A stretch of DNA of 64,000 nt from Pseudomonadota bacterium (lineage in GTDB: Bacteria > Pseudomonadota > Gammaproteobacteria > Steroidobacterales > Steroidobacteraceae), in NCBI GenBank assembly GCA_016704655.1, contig JADIZR010000009.1, forward strand, positions 1-64,000. The letters run 5' to 3'. This document shows, piece after piece, positions 1 to 8,281 of this stretch. The first letter of the stretch is position 1. Every line of letters starts with the position of its first letter. The notes under the pieces are model-generated. The model did not search any database and was not told the DNA's origin. It worked only from the letters and a program-made list of their open reading frames with translations. The translations under genes were made by a program, and so were the position numbers.

Positions 1-726
1 GAGTCGTGAACTCGCGGGCAGGTCCGGGCGATTGCGGCCTTCGTCGTAGCGGCCGAGCCATTCGCCGCAGAATTCCTCGAGCCGCTGATGCGCACCGCGT
101 TCGCCGGGCGACCAGTGCTGCGAAAACGCTGCATCCCATGGAATCGTCGGCAGCAGATCGAGTTCATCCAGCGCCAGGCTGTCGATAGGCTGCGACGGCC
201 CGTGCAGACGCCTGGGGGCCGGCAGCGGCGCCGGCTGCGCATCGAGCCTCATCTGGCACGCTCGCCAGAACGGCGTGAAGACACGGTACGGTCCACCCTG
301 GCCGGTGCGGATTTCCCATGGTTCGTGCAGCAGGTTCGCGTTGTAGCTCTCGCACTCGAAGCCCAGGTCGCGCAGGCCGGTCTTGACGGCCGTGTCGCGC
401 GCGACGGTGGCTGGGTCGTACAGACGATTCCAGGCGACCCTGGTCGCGCCGACTTCATGTGCCAGCTCAGTCAGGGCGGGTAACGCGGGCCCGCGGCGCA
501 GGGTGAGTGCAACACCCTTCCTGCGCAGTGCCGCATCGAGCGCCGCCAGGCTGTGGTGCAACCACCAGCGAGACGCGGCGCCGGGCGGCCACGGACTTTC
601 TTCCTCCGGTGCATGCAGGTACACGGTCACGACATGGTCGCTGTCTGCCACGGCCGCAGAGAGCGCCGGATTGTCCGCCAGGCGCAGGTCACGCCGGAAC
701 CAGACGAGAGTGGTCGTGCCGCTCAT
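1..726 (-). CDS. phrB: Deoxyribodipyrimidine photolyase / cryptochrome family, 3' part missing
   Basis: The minus-strand frame is open from an ATG at 726 to the window edge, giving the first 242 residues. The protein opens with the photolyase N-terminal signature LVWFRRDLRLADNPAL and continues through the Rossmann-like antenna-binding domain with VTVYLHAPEEESPW and the FTPFWRACQ segment. The visible end (PASSRLSP-type run) is where the FAD-binding helical domain normally begins, so the FAD half lies outside the window. Known role of the family: light-driven, FAD-dependent repair of cyclobutane pyrimidine dimers in the cytoplasm. A cryptochrome-like function cannot be excluded without the C-terminal half. 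It lies just downstream of htpX on the same strand, separated by a terminator. Confidence 0.9.
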   Translation of the reverse strand, partial: MSGTTTLVWFRRDLRLADNPALSAAVADSDHVVTVYLHAPEEESPWPPGAASRWWLHHSLAALDAALRRKGVALTLRRGPALPALTELAHEVGATRVAWNRLYDPATVARDTAVKTGLRDLGFECESYNANLLHEPWEIRTGQGGPYRVFTPFWRACQMRLDAQPAPLPAPRRLHGPSQPIDSLALDELDLLPTIPWDAAFSQHWSPGERGAHQRLEEFCGEWLGRYDEGRNRPDLPASSRL

Positions 727-743
727 GCTGCGTTTGCCTCAAT

Positions 744-774
744 GAAAAAAGCCGCGCCCGGTGAGGAGCGCGGC
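744..774 (-). terminator. Rho-independent terminator of htpX
   Basis: Read on the minus strand, a 7-bp perfect stem (GCCGCGC/GCGCGGC, arms 768-774 and 751-757) is followed by a run of six T. It sits directly after the htpX stop and before the photolyase start, so it should isolate the two genes. Confidence 0.85.
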
Positions 775-796
775 CTTCGTTGCAGCCCGGGTCGGA

Positions 797-1684
797 TCAA
801 CCGACCGAGTTGCGGAGCGCGGCGATGCGTTCTTCCAGCGGCGGGTGCGACATGAAGAGGCGCTTGAAGCCGCCAGGCTTCGGGCCGCCGGCGATGCCGA
901 ACGCCGCCATCTTGTCGGGCAGCGCGCCGGGATGGCGCTGCTGCAGGCGCTCGAGCGCGCCGATCATGGCCTGGCGACCGGCGAGCGTCGCACCACCCGC
1001 GTCCGCGCGGAACTCGCGCTGCCGCGAGAACCACATGACGATCATCATCGCGAACAGGCCGAGCACGAGCTGCGCAATGATCGAGGTGATAATGAACGCC
1101 GGGCCGTGGCCTTCTTCCGTCTTGAAGATCACGCGGTCCACGAAGTGGCCGATGACGCGCGAGAGGAAGAACACGAAGGTGTTTACCACGCCCTGGATCA
1201 GCGTCAGCGTGACCATGTCGCCGTTGGCGACGTGGCTCACCTCGTGCGCGAGCACGGCCTCGGCTTCCTGCTGCGACATGCTTTGCAGCAGGCCTGTGCT
1301 CACAGCGACCAGCGCGGCATCACGGCGCGCGCCCGTCGCGAACGCGTTCGGCTCGGGCGAATCGAACACCCCCACCTCCGGCATGCCGATGCCGGCGGCC
1401 TGCGCCTGGCGCTGCACGGTGCCGACCAGCCAGCTTTCGGTGGCGTTGGCGGGTTGCGAGATCACCCGCACGCCCATCATGCGCTTGGCTGACCACTTGG
1501 AGATCGCGAGCGAGAAGAGCGACCCAATGAAGCCCACCACGGCCGACAGCACCAGCAGCTTGCCGAGGTCGAGGTCCGAGCCCTGCGCGTCGAGGATCGA
1601 ATTGATGCCGAGCAGGTGCAGCACGATGCCCAGCAGCAGCATGATCGCGAGGTTGGTGGCGAGGAACAGCAGAATCCGTTTCAT
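797..1684 (-). CDS. htpX: Membrane zinc metalloprotease HtpX
   Basis: 295 aa, the usual length for HtpX. It begins MKRILLFLATNLAIM at 1684; an in-frame extension further upstream is not part of the family. It has two N-terminal membrane segments (about residues 4-26 and 42-62), then the M48 catalytic domain with the zinc motif HEVSH (H147, E148, H151), followed by two more hydrophobic segments around residues 158-215. The family acts in the inner membrane in quality control of misfolded membrane proteins, alongside FtsH. The C-terminus (ERIAALRNS) is typical. It is divergent from the winged-helix gene at 1881 and followed by a strong terminator. Confidence 0.95.
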   Translation of the reverse strand: MKRILLFLATNLAIMLLLGIVLHLLGINSILDAQGSDLDLGKLLVLSAVVGFIGSLFSLAISKWSAKRMMGVRVISQPANATESWLVGTVQRQAQAAGIGMPEVGVFDSPEPNAFATGARRDAALVAVSTGLLQSMSQQEAEAVLAHEVSHVANGDMVTLTLIQGVVNTFVFFLSRVIGHFVDRVIFKTEEGHGPAFIITSIIAQLVLGLFAMMIVMWFSRQREFRADAGGATLAGRQAMIGALERLQQRHPGALPDKMAAFGIAGGPKPGGFKRLFMSHPPLEERIAALRNSVG

Positions 1685-1880
1685 CTTGGCGTATCTCCAG
1701 CGTGCGATCCCATGGCGCCCATTCGCTTGGGGTGAACTTCCGGGTTTCAATCCCTGCCGCAGCCAGGCGTGGCAGCTGATCCCCGCGCGGGGCATAATAA
1801 CAGGAAGCCAAAAACCGGAACCGAGCTTCAGACAATCTCCGTCCACCGCGGTTCCGTTCCGCCCGCAACGAGGTGCCCAG

Positions 1881-2198
1881 ATGACCGCAAGCCCTGCCCG
1901 GCACTGGACGTTCCTTAGCAACCATGCGCACGTCCTGGTCTGCCTGGCCCAGGACCCCGACGCGCGGTTGCGCGACGTCGCGCTCAGTGTCGGCATCACG
2001 GAACGCGCCGTCCAGAAAATAGTGAGCGACTTGGAGCAAGCCGGAGTCATCGTGCGCGAACGCGCAGGACGGCGAAACTCCTATCGGCTCAATCTGGATG
2101 TGCCGCTGCGGCACGCGCTCGAATCGCACAAGACCGTCGGCATCCTGTTGTCCCTGGTGCTTGACCGCGCCGGGCGCAAGCGTGTCCGTTCCGCTTGA
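1881..2198 (+). CDS. Small winged-helix transcriptional regulator
   Basis: 105 aa, starting at the ATG of MTASPARHWTFLSNHAHVL. The body is a single winged helix-turn-helix: LRDVALSVGITERAVQKIVSDLEQAG forms the HTH and recognition helix, followed by the wing RERAGRRNSYRLN. It belongs to the MarR/ArsR-like group of small HTH proteins often annotated as helix-turn-helix domain-containing protein. The regulated target is not known; the divergent htpX and the downstream CHAD gene, whose likely GTG start lies 17 bp inside this gene, are the obvious candidates. No ligand-binding domain is present. Confidence 0.75.
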   Translation: MTASPARHWTFLSNHAHVLVCLAQDPDARLRDVALSVGITERAVQKIVSDLEQAGVIVRERAGRRNSYRLNLDVPLRHALESHKTVGILLSLVLDRAGRKRVRSA

Positions 2199-3033
2199 TG
2201 GTTCGGTGCGGCTGCGCCGCGCACTGCGCGCAGGCCAGGCCGCGCTGCAGGTTCGCCTTTCCCGCCTCCCCGAGGCCGACGAGCACGACGTGCACCAGTG
2301 TCGGGTCGAGTGCCGGCGCCTGCGCGCGCTGCTCAAGTCATTCAGGGCATTCTTTCCGACGGAACAGGCCCGCGGGTTCCGGGCAGCGCTGGAGCGAGTC
2401 GCCGGCCTGCTCGCCGAGATCCGCGAACTGGATGGCCTGGCCGCGCTGCCGCCCCTGCAAGGTGGGCAAGGCGGCCGCGAGCTGGCTGCGGCCCGCCAGC
2501 GTGCCGTCAAGCGACTTGTCCGCCGGCTGGCAAGTCCGTCAAATCGGGCGGCGGTCGAGTTGTGTGCCCGCGGTCCGTGCCGGGACAACCTGGGTCTGCG
2601 GGCCGGAATCACCAATGCCGATGTCTTGCGACGAGCGCGGCGCGCGTGGCGCCGGGCCCAGGTCCTGCTGCAGCCGCGTCCGCGCACCCAACGGCAACTG
2701 CACGAGCTTCGTATTCACCTGAAAAACTGCCGATACCCACTTGAAATTGTTTCGGATATATCGCCGGACGACGCCGCGACCTTGCGCCGACGCCTGCGCG
2801 ACGCGCAACAGAATCTCGGTGACCAGCGCGATGCTGAAGCCGCTGCAGATTGGTTGCGGTCAGATCCTGCACGCGCGGTGCGCGGCCGGGCCGCACGCAA
2901 GTCGCTGGAGCGTTGGGTCAAGCAGCTGGACCGGGATCTCGACCCGGCGTTGGCGCGGCTGGCACGGGCCGGCAAGCGTTGGGACCACGCCGTCACGCGA
3001 CTGATCGAGCGGGACCTTAGAGGTCGAGCCTGA
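2182..3033 (+). CDS. CHAD domain protein (polyphosphate-binding fold)
   Basis: About 283 aa from a GTG at 2182, which overlaps the end of the upstream regulator. Two CHAD repeats are visible, each carrying the conserved basic/histidine helix: EHDVHQCRVECRRLRALLKSF near residues 35-55 and LHELRIHLKNCRYPLEI near residues 173-190. CHAD domains are helical bundles that bind inorganic polyphosphate; proteins of this type localise to polyphosphate granules or accompany CYTH triphosphatases. No CYTH domain is present here. The protein is very rich in Arg. The 3' end overlaps the convergent GNAT gene by 17 bp. The start is uncertain because no clear ribosome binding site is seen. Confidence 0.8.
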   Translation: MSVPLDGSVRLRRALRAGQAALQVRLSRLPEADEHDVHQCRVECRRLRALLKSFRAFFPTEQARGFRAALERVAGLLAEIRELDGLAALPPLQGGQGGRELAAARQRAVKRLVRRLASPSNRAAVELCARGPCRDNLGLRAGITNADVLRRARRAWRRAQVLLQPRPRTQRQLHELRIHLKNCRYPLEIVSDISPDDAATLRRRLRDAQQNLGDQRDAEAAADWLRSDPARAVRGRAARKSLERWVKQLDRDLDPALARLARAGKRWDHAVTRLIERDLRGRA

Positions 3034-3589
3034 CGACGACCAGGCCGCCTGAATTCGGTTCGGTGCGGACCAGGAATCCGAAGCGGCGTGCCCAGGCGGC
3101 GATACGCGCATTCTCGGCCAACGTGGTGCCTTCGAGGCAGTCGATTGCGCGTGCCTTTGCCGCGGTGGCCAGCGTGCGCATCAGTTCCGTGCCCAGGCCC
3201 CGTCCCTGCCAGCTGTCGGCGACGACGATGGCGCACTCGGCCCGCCGCGTGTCTTCGACGCGGGCATAGCGACTTACGCCGACGATGGTTGCGCCGGCCG
3301 CCTCCTGCGCAAAGCCTGCGACCGCGAGCCGGTCGTAATAATCGAGGTCGAGCAGCCGTTCGAGGTCACGTTCGCTGGCAGCCGTGACCGAGTACTGGAC
3401 GCGCAGGTACAGCGTCTCTGGCGACAACCCGCTGATGAACCGTCGCTCGAGGGCGAGGTCTTCGTGGCGGAGCGCGCGGATGTTGACCGCAGGCGCACCG
3501 GCGGGCTGCCAGGTGCGTTCGAGTTCGTGGGGGTAGCGGCCGCGGAGGGCCTCAGGAGCGACGGCTGCCGGTACGGGAAGTCGCGTCAC
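3017..3589 (-). CDS. GNAT family N-acetyltransferase
   Basis: 190 aa from a GTG that overlaps the stop of the upstream gene (GTGA). The GNAT fold is seen from residue ~35 (VNIRALRHEDLALERRFI) with acetyl-CoA-binding motif A at ADSWQGRGLGTELMR (about residues 122-138) and the C-terminal AWARRFGF strand-turn typical of the family. It resembles the acetyltransferase domain found at the C-terminus of protein acetyltransferases of the Pat/AcuI-like group (FISGLSPETLYLR is shared by these), but here the domain stands alone. The substrate is not known. It is probably translationally coupled to the acidic DUF6763-like protein. Confidence 0.8.
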   Translation of the reverse strand: MTRLPVPAAVAPEALRGRYPHELERTWQPAGAPAVNIRALRHEDLALERRFISGLSPETLYLRVQYSVTAASERDLERLLDLDYYDRLAVAGFAQEAAGATIVGVSRYARVEDTRRAECAIVVADSWQGRGLGTELMRTLATAAKARAIDCLEGTTLAENARIAAWARRFGFLVRTEPNSGGLVVVRLDL

Positions 3590-3918
3590 TCGCGATCGCG
3601 GTATTCGTCGTCGTCTTCGTCGAGGTCGTCGTCCTCGTCATCGTCCCAGTCGTCGTCGTCGTCGTCCTCGTCGAAGTCGTCGTCCTCTTCGTCTTCTTCA
3701 TCGTCTTCTTCAACGTCGTCGACCCAGCCTTCCGGCGGGACCGTGAGTTCGAGGTCCATCTCGTTCCACTGGTCGAGGTCGATCTCCCGGATCTCGCGAT
3801 CCGGCCACTGGATGCGGATGATTTCCTCGTCAGGGTCGACCGAGAGGACCTGGAACGCTTCCTCGTTGTCGAGGTCTTCGTACCATTGGCCTGCCTGCGG
3901 TTCGTAATCACGGCTCAC
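3586..3918 (-). CDS. Acidic-tail protein, DUF6763-like
   Basis: 110 aa from a GTG at 3918, chosen because GAGGA lies 7 bases upstream; the longer in-frame extension is unlike the family. The N-terminal half (YEPQAGQWYEDLDNEEAFQV...IRIQWPDREIREIDLDQW) is a small conserved domain of gammaproteobacteria. The C-terminal ~50 residues are almost pure Asp/Glu and should be disordered, giving an extremely low pI. Function is unknown; acidic tails like this often act as nucleic-acid mimics or protein-interaction tails, but that is inference. It is coupled by a 4-bp overlap to the GNAT gene. The tail is encoded by a low-complexity run of GAC/GAG/GAT codons. Confidence 0.7.
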   Translation of the reverse strand: MSRDYEPQAGQWYEDLDNEEAFQVLSVDPDEEIIRIQWPDREIREIDLDQWNEMDLELTVPPEGWVDDVEEDDEEDEEDDDFDEDDDDDDWDDDEDDDLDEDDDEYRDRE

Positions 3919-4045
3919 GGGGAAATCCTCGGCGACAACGCCGTCACGACAACGGCATCGAATTCGAGCAACTATACGGTCGCCCCAACCGGGCAGGCAA
4001 TCGGAACAACCGGATGCTGCACTGCCGCAATTCACGTACACTCGG

Positions 4046-4063
4046 GGTAAACCGGGGTTTACC
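4046..4063. promoter_or_regulatory. Palindromic operator-like site upstream of acyl-CoA dehydrogenase
   Basis: A perfect 7-bp inverted repeat GGTAAAC-CGGG-GTTTACC lies 13 bases before the GTG start of the acyl-CoA dehydrogenase. The core (AAAC-N4-GTTT) resembles sites known for the TetR-family fatty-acid regulator PsrA and relatives. Seen: the palindrome and its position. Inferred: repression by an acyl-CoA-responsive regulator. Confidence 0.45.
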
Positions 4064-4076
4064 AGAGGACTCGATC

Positions 4077-5873
4077 GTGTACACGTACCGCGCTCCGCTT
4101 CGTGACATCCGTTTTGTCGTCCACGACGTGCTCGACTTCGAGGAGAACTACCGCGCCTACGGGCGCGAGGACCTCAAGCGCGAGCTGCTTGAGGGCATCC
4201 TCGAGGAGGGCGCACGCTTCGCCGAAGACGTACTGGCTCCCACCAACCGCGTGGGCGACGTCCACGGCCTGGTCTTCGAAAATGGCGAGGTGAGGACCCC
4301 GCCCGGCTTCAAGGAAGCCTACGACCGCTACTGCAAGGACGGCTGGATCACGATGACCGCCGATCCCGCCTGGGGTGGCCAGGGCCTGCCGGGCGGTTTC
4401 TCGCTGGCCTTCGGCGAGATGCTGGTGTCGGGCAACATGGCGTGGCGCATGTACTCGGGTCTCACCGAGAGCGCGGCGCTCACGATCGCGGCCCACGGCA
4501 GCGACACCCTCAAGCGCACCTACCTGCCGAAGATGATCGCGGGCGACTGGTCGGGCACGATGTGCCTCACGGAGGCGCACAGCGGCACCGACCTCGGCAT
4601 CCTGAAAACCAGGGCCGAGCCGCAGGCGGACGGCTCCTACGCGATCACCGGCACCAAGATTTTCATCAGCGCCGGCGAACACGACCTGACGCAGAACATC
4701 GTGCACCTCGTGCTGGCGCGCCTGCCGGACGCACCTGCCGGCACCCGTGGCATCAGCCTCTTCGTCGTGCCGAAGTTCCGGCCCGACGCGAACGGCGATG
4801 CCGGTGAACGCAACGGGGTCGTGTGCGGCTCGATCGAACACAAGATGGGCATCCACGCGTCGCCGACGTGCGTGATGCACTTCAACGACTCGACCGGCTG
4901 GCTCCTCGGCAAGCCGAACGAAGGCCTTGCCTGCATGTTCACGATGATGAACCAGGCGCGACTCGGCGTCGGCCTGCAGGGCCATGGCCTGTCGGAACTC
5001 GCGTGGCAGGCGTCGATTGCCTATGCCAACGATCGCCTGCAGGGGCGTGCGATGTCGGGTGTGAAGGAGCCCGGCAAGGCCGCGGACCCGATCATCGTCC
5101 ACCCCGACGTGCGGCGCATGCTGCTGACGCAGAAGGCGTTCGTCGAAGGCGGCCGCGTGCTGTGTTTCCTGACGGGACGCGAAATCGACAGCGCGCACCT
5201 CAATCCGGACCCGCAGGCGCGCCAGGCTTCGAACGACCTGATCGCATTCCTCACGCCGATCGTGAAGGGCTTCCTGACCGAGGCCGCGATGGAAGTGACG
5301 AGCCTCGCCGTGCAGATCCACGGCGGCCACGGCTTCATCCGCCAGACGGGCGTCGAGCAGTTGATGCGTGACGCGCGCATTACCCCGATCTACGAGGGCA
5401 CCAACGGCGTGCAGGCGCTCGACCTGCTTGGTCGCAAGGTCTTCGGCACGGGCGGCAAGAGCCAGCAGATGATTGCCGCGCGGATCGTCGATTCGATCAA
5501 GAAGTTCGGCGGTCTGCCCGAAATCGCGCCGCTCGCCGCCGATCTCGGCAGGCGCCTGGAACAGTGGGGCAGACTCACGGCCGAGCTCGGCCTGGCCGCG
5601 AAGAACAATCCGGACGAAGTCGGCGCTGCCGCGACGGACTACCTGCACGTCTCGGGCTACATCTGCCTCGCCTGGTGCTGGCTCGTGGCTGCAGGCGTTG
5701 CCGCGAAAAAGCACGCCGAGGATCCGAGCGACGACTTCTACACGGCGAAACTCGTGACGGCACGACACTACTTCTCGCGCATCCTGCCGCGTGTCGACTC
5801 GCATGCGGCCGCCGCACGGGCCGGTGCCACCGGACTGATGGCGCTCACCGCCGATCAGTTCGCGATCGCATGA
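4077..5873 (+). CDS. Acyl-CoA dehydrogenase with extended C-terminal domain (DmdC-like family)
   Basis: 598 aa from a GTG (VYTYRAPLRDIRFVV) with GAGG 8 bases upstream. That opening is the small N-terminal extension domain of the long acyl-CoA dehydrogenase subfamily that includes methylmercaptopropionyl-CoA dehydrogenase DmdC; an extra ~130-residue helical domain follows the core. FAD/substrate motifs are TMCLTEAHSGTDLG near residue 162 and QIHGGHGF near residue 412; the catalytic base is the Glu in IYEGTNG (about E440). Role: alpha,beta-dehydrogenation of an acyl-CoA, passing electrons to ETF. The actual substrate cannot be told from sequence. Its stop overlaps the proB start (ATGA), an unusual pairing with proline genes. 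Confidence 0.92.
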   Translation: MYTYRAPLRDIRFVVHDVLDFEENYRAYGREDLKRELLEGILEEGARFAEDVLAPTNRVGDVHGLVFENGEVRTPPGFKEAYDRYCKDGWITMTADPAWGGQGLPGGFSLAFGEMLVSGNMAWRMYSGLTESAALTIAAHGSDTLKRTYLPKMIAGDWSGTMCLTEAHSGTDLGILKTRAEPQADGSYAITGTKIFISAGEHDLTQNIVHLVLARLPDAPAGTRGISLFVVPKFRPDANGDAGERNGVVCGSIEHKMGIHASPTCVMHFNDSTGWLLGKPNEGLACMFTMMNQARLGVGLQGHGLSELAWQASIAYANDRLQGRAMSGVKEPGKAADPIIVHPDVRRMLLTQKAFVEGGRVLCFLTGREIDSAHLNPDPQARQASNDLIAFLTPIVKGFLTEAAMEVTSLAVQIHGGHGFIRQTGVEQLMRDARITPIYEGTNGVQALDLLGRKVFGTGGKSQQMIAARIVDSIKKFGGLPEIAPLAADLGRRLEQWGRLTAELGLAAKNNPDEVGAAATDYLHVSGYICLAWCWLVAAGVAAKKHAEDPSDDFYTAKLVTARHYFSRILPRVDSHAAAARAGATGLMALTADQFAIA

Positions 5874-7009
5874 GCGCACCCGCAGCTGCACGCGGCGGGG
5901 CCCGCCTCGCCCGTGCGAAGCGGGTGGTAGTGAAGATCGGTTCGGCGCTGCTGGTCGAGAAATCGACGGGCCGCGTCAATCGTGCCTGGCTCGAGACCCT
6001 GGCCGCGGACGTCGCTGCGATGCGGGCCCGTGGCCAGGAAGTCGTAATCGTTTCCTCCGGTGCCATCGCGCTCGGGCGGCGCCAGCTCGGACTCGCGCCG
6101 GGCAAGCTCAAGCTCGAGGAAAGCCAGGCGGCCGCGGCCGTTGGCCAGATCCGCCTCGCGCACGCGTGGAAGGAAGTGCTCGACCAGCACGACTGTGCGG
6201 TCGCGCAGATGCTGCTGACCCTTGGCGACACCGAAGAGCGCCGTCGCTACCTGAACGCGCGCAGCACGCTCAATACGCTGCTCAAGCTCGGCGCGGTCCC
6301 GGTCATCAACGAGAACGACACCGTCGCGACCGCCGAGATCCGCTACGGCGACAACGACCGGCTTGCCGCGCGCGTCGCCCAGATGGCGAGCGCCGACTGC
6401 CTCGTGCTGCTGTCCGACGTCGATGGTCTCTACACCGCCGATCCAGTGCGTGACGCGCAAGCGAAGTTCATCCCCGAGGTGACCGGCATCACCCCCGAGA
6501 TCGAAGCGATGGCGGGAGGTTCGGCATCCGACGTGGGCTCCGGCGGCATGGCCACCAAGGTGCTCGCCGGCAGGATTGCGGTCGCCGCGGGCTGCAATAT
6601 GTGCATCACCATCGGTCGCGAGCAGCATCCGCTGCAGCGCATCGAAGCCGGTGGCCGCTGCACCTGGTTCGTAGCGAAGGCCTCGCCGAAAACAGTGCGC
6701 AAGCAATGGATTGCGGGCCTGCTGCAACCCGCGGGCGTGCTGCACGTCGACGCCGGGGCGGCGAAAGCCTTGCGTGGCGGCAAGAGCCTGTTGCCAGCCG
6801 GGGTCACGCAGGTCGAAGGCCGCTTCGACCGGGGCGACGCGGTCAGCGTGCGCGACGCTGACGGCGCCGAGATCGCGCGCGGCCTGAGTGCCTACTCGAG
6901 CGAGGACGCCCGTCGCGCGAGCGGTCGCCGCAGCCAGGAGCTCGAGGCGATTCTCGGGTATCGTGGCCGCGACGAACTGATTCACCGCGACGACCTCGTA
7001 TTGACGTGA
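5870..7009 (+). CDS. proB: Glutamate 5-kinase
   Basis: 379 aa, matching the two-domain form of the enzyme. The amino-acid kinase domain opens with RVVVKIGSALLVEKSTGRV, has the SSGAIALGRRQLGL loop, the INENDTVAT segment and the DVDGLYTADP motif; GSGGMATKV follows. A C-terminal PUA domain spans about residues 280-379. It phosphorylates L-glutamate to gamma-glutamyl phosphate, the first step of proline synthesis, and is normally feedback-inhibited by proline. Start ATG overlaps the upstream acyl-CoA dehydrogenase stop, and its own stop overlaps the proA start (GTGA), so the three genes form one transcription unit. Confidence 0.97.
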   Translation: MSAPAAARGGARLARAKRVVVKIGSALLVEKSTGRVNRAWLETLAADVAAMRARGQEVVIVSSGAIALGRRQLGLAPGKLKLEESQAAAAVGQIRLAHAWKEVLDQHDCAVAQMLLTLGDTEERRRYLNARSTLNTLLKLGAVPVINENDTVATAEIRYGDNDRLAARVAQMASADCLVLLSDVDGLYTADPVRDAQAKFIPEVTGITPEIEAMAGGSASDVGSGGMATKVLAGRIAVAAGCNMCITIGREQHPLQRIEAGGRCTWFVAKASPKTVRKQWIAGLLQPAGVLHVDAGAAKALRGGKSLLPAGVTQVEGRFDRGDAVSVRDADGAEIARGLSAYSSEDARRASGRRSQELEAILGYRGRDELIHRDDLVLT

Positions 7010-8277
7010 CGACCGACGAAGCCATTGCACAGACCATGCAGCAGCTCGGCCACGACGCGGTCGCGGCACAGCGCGTGCTGTCAGTTTCGAGCGGGGAGCA
7101 GCGCAATCGAGCGCTGCATGCAATCGCGGCGTCCCTGCGGCGGCATCGAGCCGCGATTCTCGCAGCCAATGAACTCGACATGAACGCCGCGAGCGGCGCC
7201 GGGCTCGGACGCGCAGCGCTGGATCGCCTGCAGCTCGATGCCGCACGCGTCGAAGCCATGGCACGCGGCGTCGAGGACATCGCCGCATTGCCGGACCCGA
7301 TCGGGACGGTGCTGGCCGAGTGGACACGCCCGAACGCGCTGCGCTTCCAGCGTGTGCGGGTGCCGCTCGGCGTCATCGGCATCATCTACGAGAGCCGCCC
7401 GAACGTGACCTGCGACGCCGGCGCGCTGTGCCTCAAGTCGGCGAATGCGGCGATCCTGCGCGGCGGCAGCGAGAGCTACCAGTCCAATGTCGCGATCCAT
7501 GCCTGCCTGGTCGAAGGCGTGCATGCCGCGGGACTGCCGGCAGCCTGCATCCAGCTCGTGCCCACGATCGATCGGGCGGCCGTTGGCCTGATGCTGGCAG
7601 GCATGACCGACTGCATCGACGTGATCGTGCCGCGCGGCGGCAAGAGCCTGGTCGCGCGCGTGCAGCAGGAAGCGCGGGTACCGGTCATCGGTCACCTCGA
7701 GGGCATCTGCCACGTGTATGTCGACCGTGCCGCCAATCTCGAGATGGCGCGGTCGATCGTGCTGAACGCAAAGTTGCGGCGCACAGGAGTCTGCGGTGCA
7801 GCCGAGACGTTGCTGGTCGATGCTGCGGCCGGGCCCACGCACCTGGCGCCGCTGGTGCGCGAATTGCTCGATGCCGGCTGCGAAGTCCGCGGCGATGCCG
7901 CGACCTGCGCCGTTGATTCGCGCGTGGTCGCCGCAACGGAGGCTGACTGGCACACCGAGTACCTCACCGCGATTATCGCGGTGAGGCTCGTGAACGGTGT
8001 ACAAGGCGCGATCGAGCACATCGCGCGTTATGGTTCGGACCACACGGATTCGATCGTCACGGACGACGTTGCGACGGCCGAGACGTTCCTGGCGCGGGTC
8101 GACAGCGCAATCGTGCTGCATAACGCGTCCACCCAGTTCGCGGATGGCGGCGAGTTCGGCATGGGTGCCGAGATCGGAATTTCCACCGATCGTTTCCACG
8201 CGCGCGGTCCGGTCGGCGTCGAACAGCTGACGAGCTACAAGTACGTCGTGCGGGGCAGTGGCCAGGTTCGGCCCTGA
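7006..8277 (+). CDS. proA: Gamma-glutamyl phosphate reductase
   Basis: 423 aa from a GTG that overlaps the proB stop by 4 bases. The aldehyde-dehydrogenase-like fold shows the family signatures GVIGIIYESRPNVTCDAG, RGGSESYQSN, and VPVIGHLEGICHVYVD; the catalytic Cys sits in RRTGVCGAAETLLVD (near residue 265), and GAEIGISTDRFHARGPVG is near the C-terminus. It reduces gamma-glutamyl phosphate to glutamate-5-semialdehyde with NADPH, the second step of proline synthesis. It is convergent with the molybdenum-cofactor operon, whose last gene ends 4 bases away. Confidence 0.97.
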   Translation: MTTDEAIAQTMQQLGHDAVAAQRVLSVSSGEQRNRALHAIAASLRRHRAAILAANELDMNAASGAGLGRAALDRLQLDAARVEAMARGVEDIAALPDPIGTVLAEWTRPNALRFQRVRVPLGVIGIIYESRPNVTCDAGALCLKSANAAILRGGSESYQSNVAIHACLVEGVHAAGLPAACIQLVPTIDRAAVGLMLAGMTDCIDVIVPRGGKSLVARVQQEARVPVIGHLEGICHVYVDRAANLEMARSIVLNAKLRRTGVCGAAETLLVDAAAGPTHLAPLVRELLDAGCEVRGDAATCAVDSRVVAATEADWHTEYLTAIIAVRLVNGVQGAIEHIARYGSDHTDSIVTDDVATAETFLARVDSAIVLHNASTQFADGGEFGMGAEIGISTDRFHARGPVGVEQLTSYKYVVRGSGQVRP

Positions 8278-8281
8278 GGGT

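Noticed and set aside
3464..3907. A serine-rich plus-strand open frame.
   Set aside because: It is the reverse complement of the Asp/Glu codon tract of the acidic-tail gene.
4059..5891. A 610-residue open frame on the minus strand opposite the acyl-CoA dehydrogenase.
   Set aside because: It is antisense to a clear family member, composed of His/Arg/Ala-rich shadow sequence without any domain; high G+C codon bias opens such frames.
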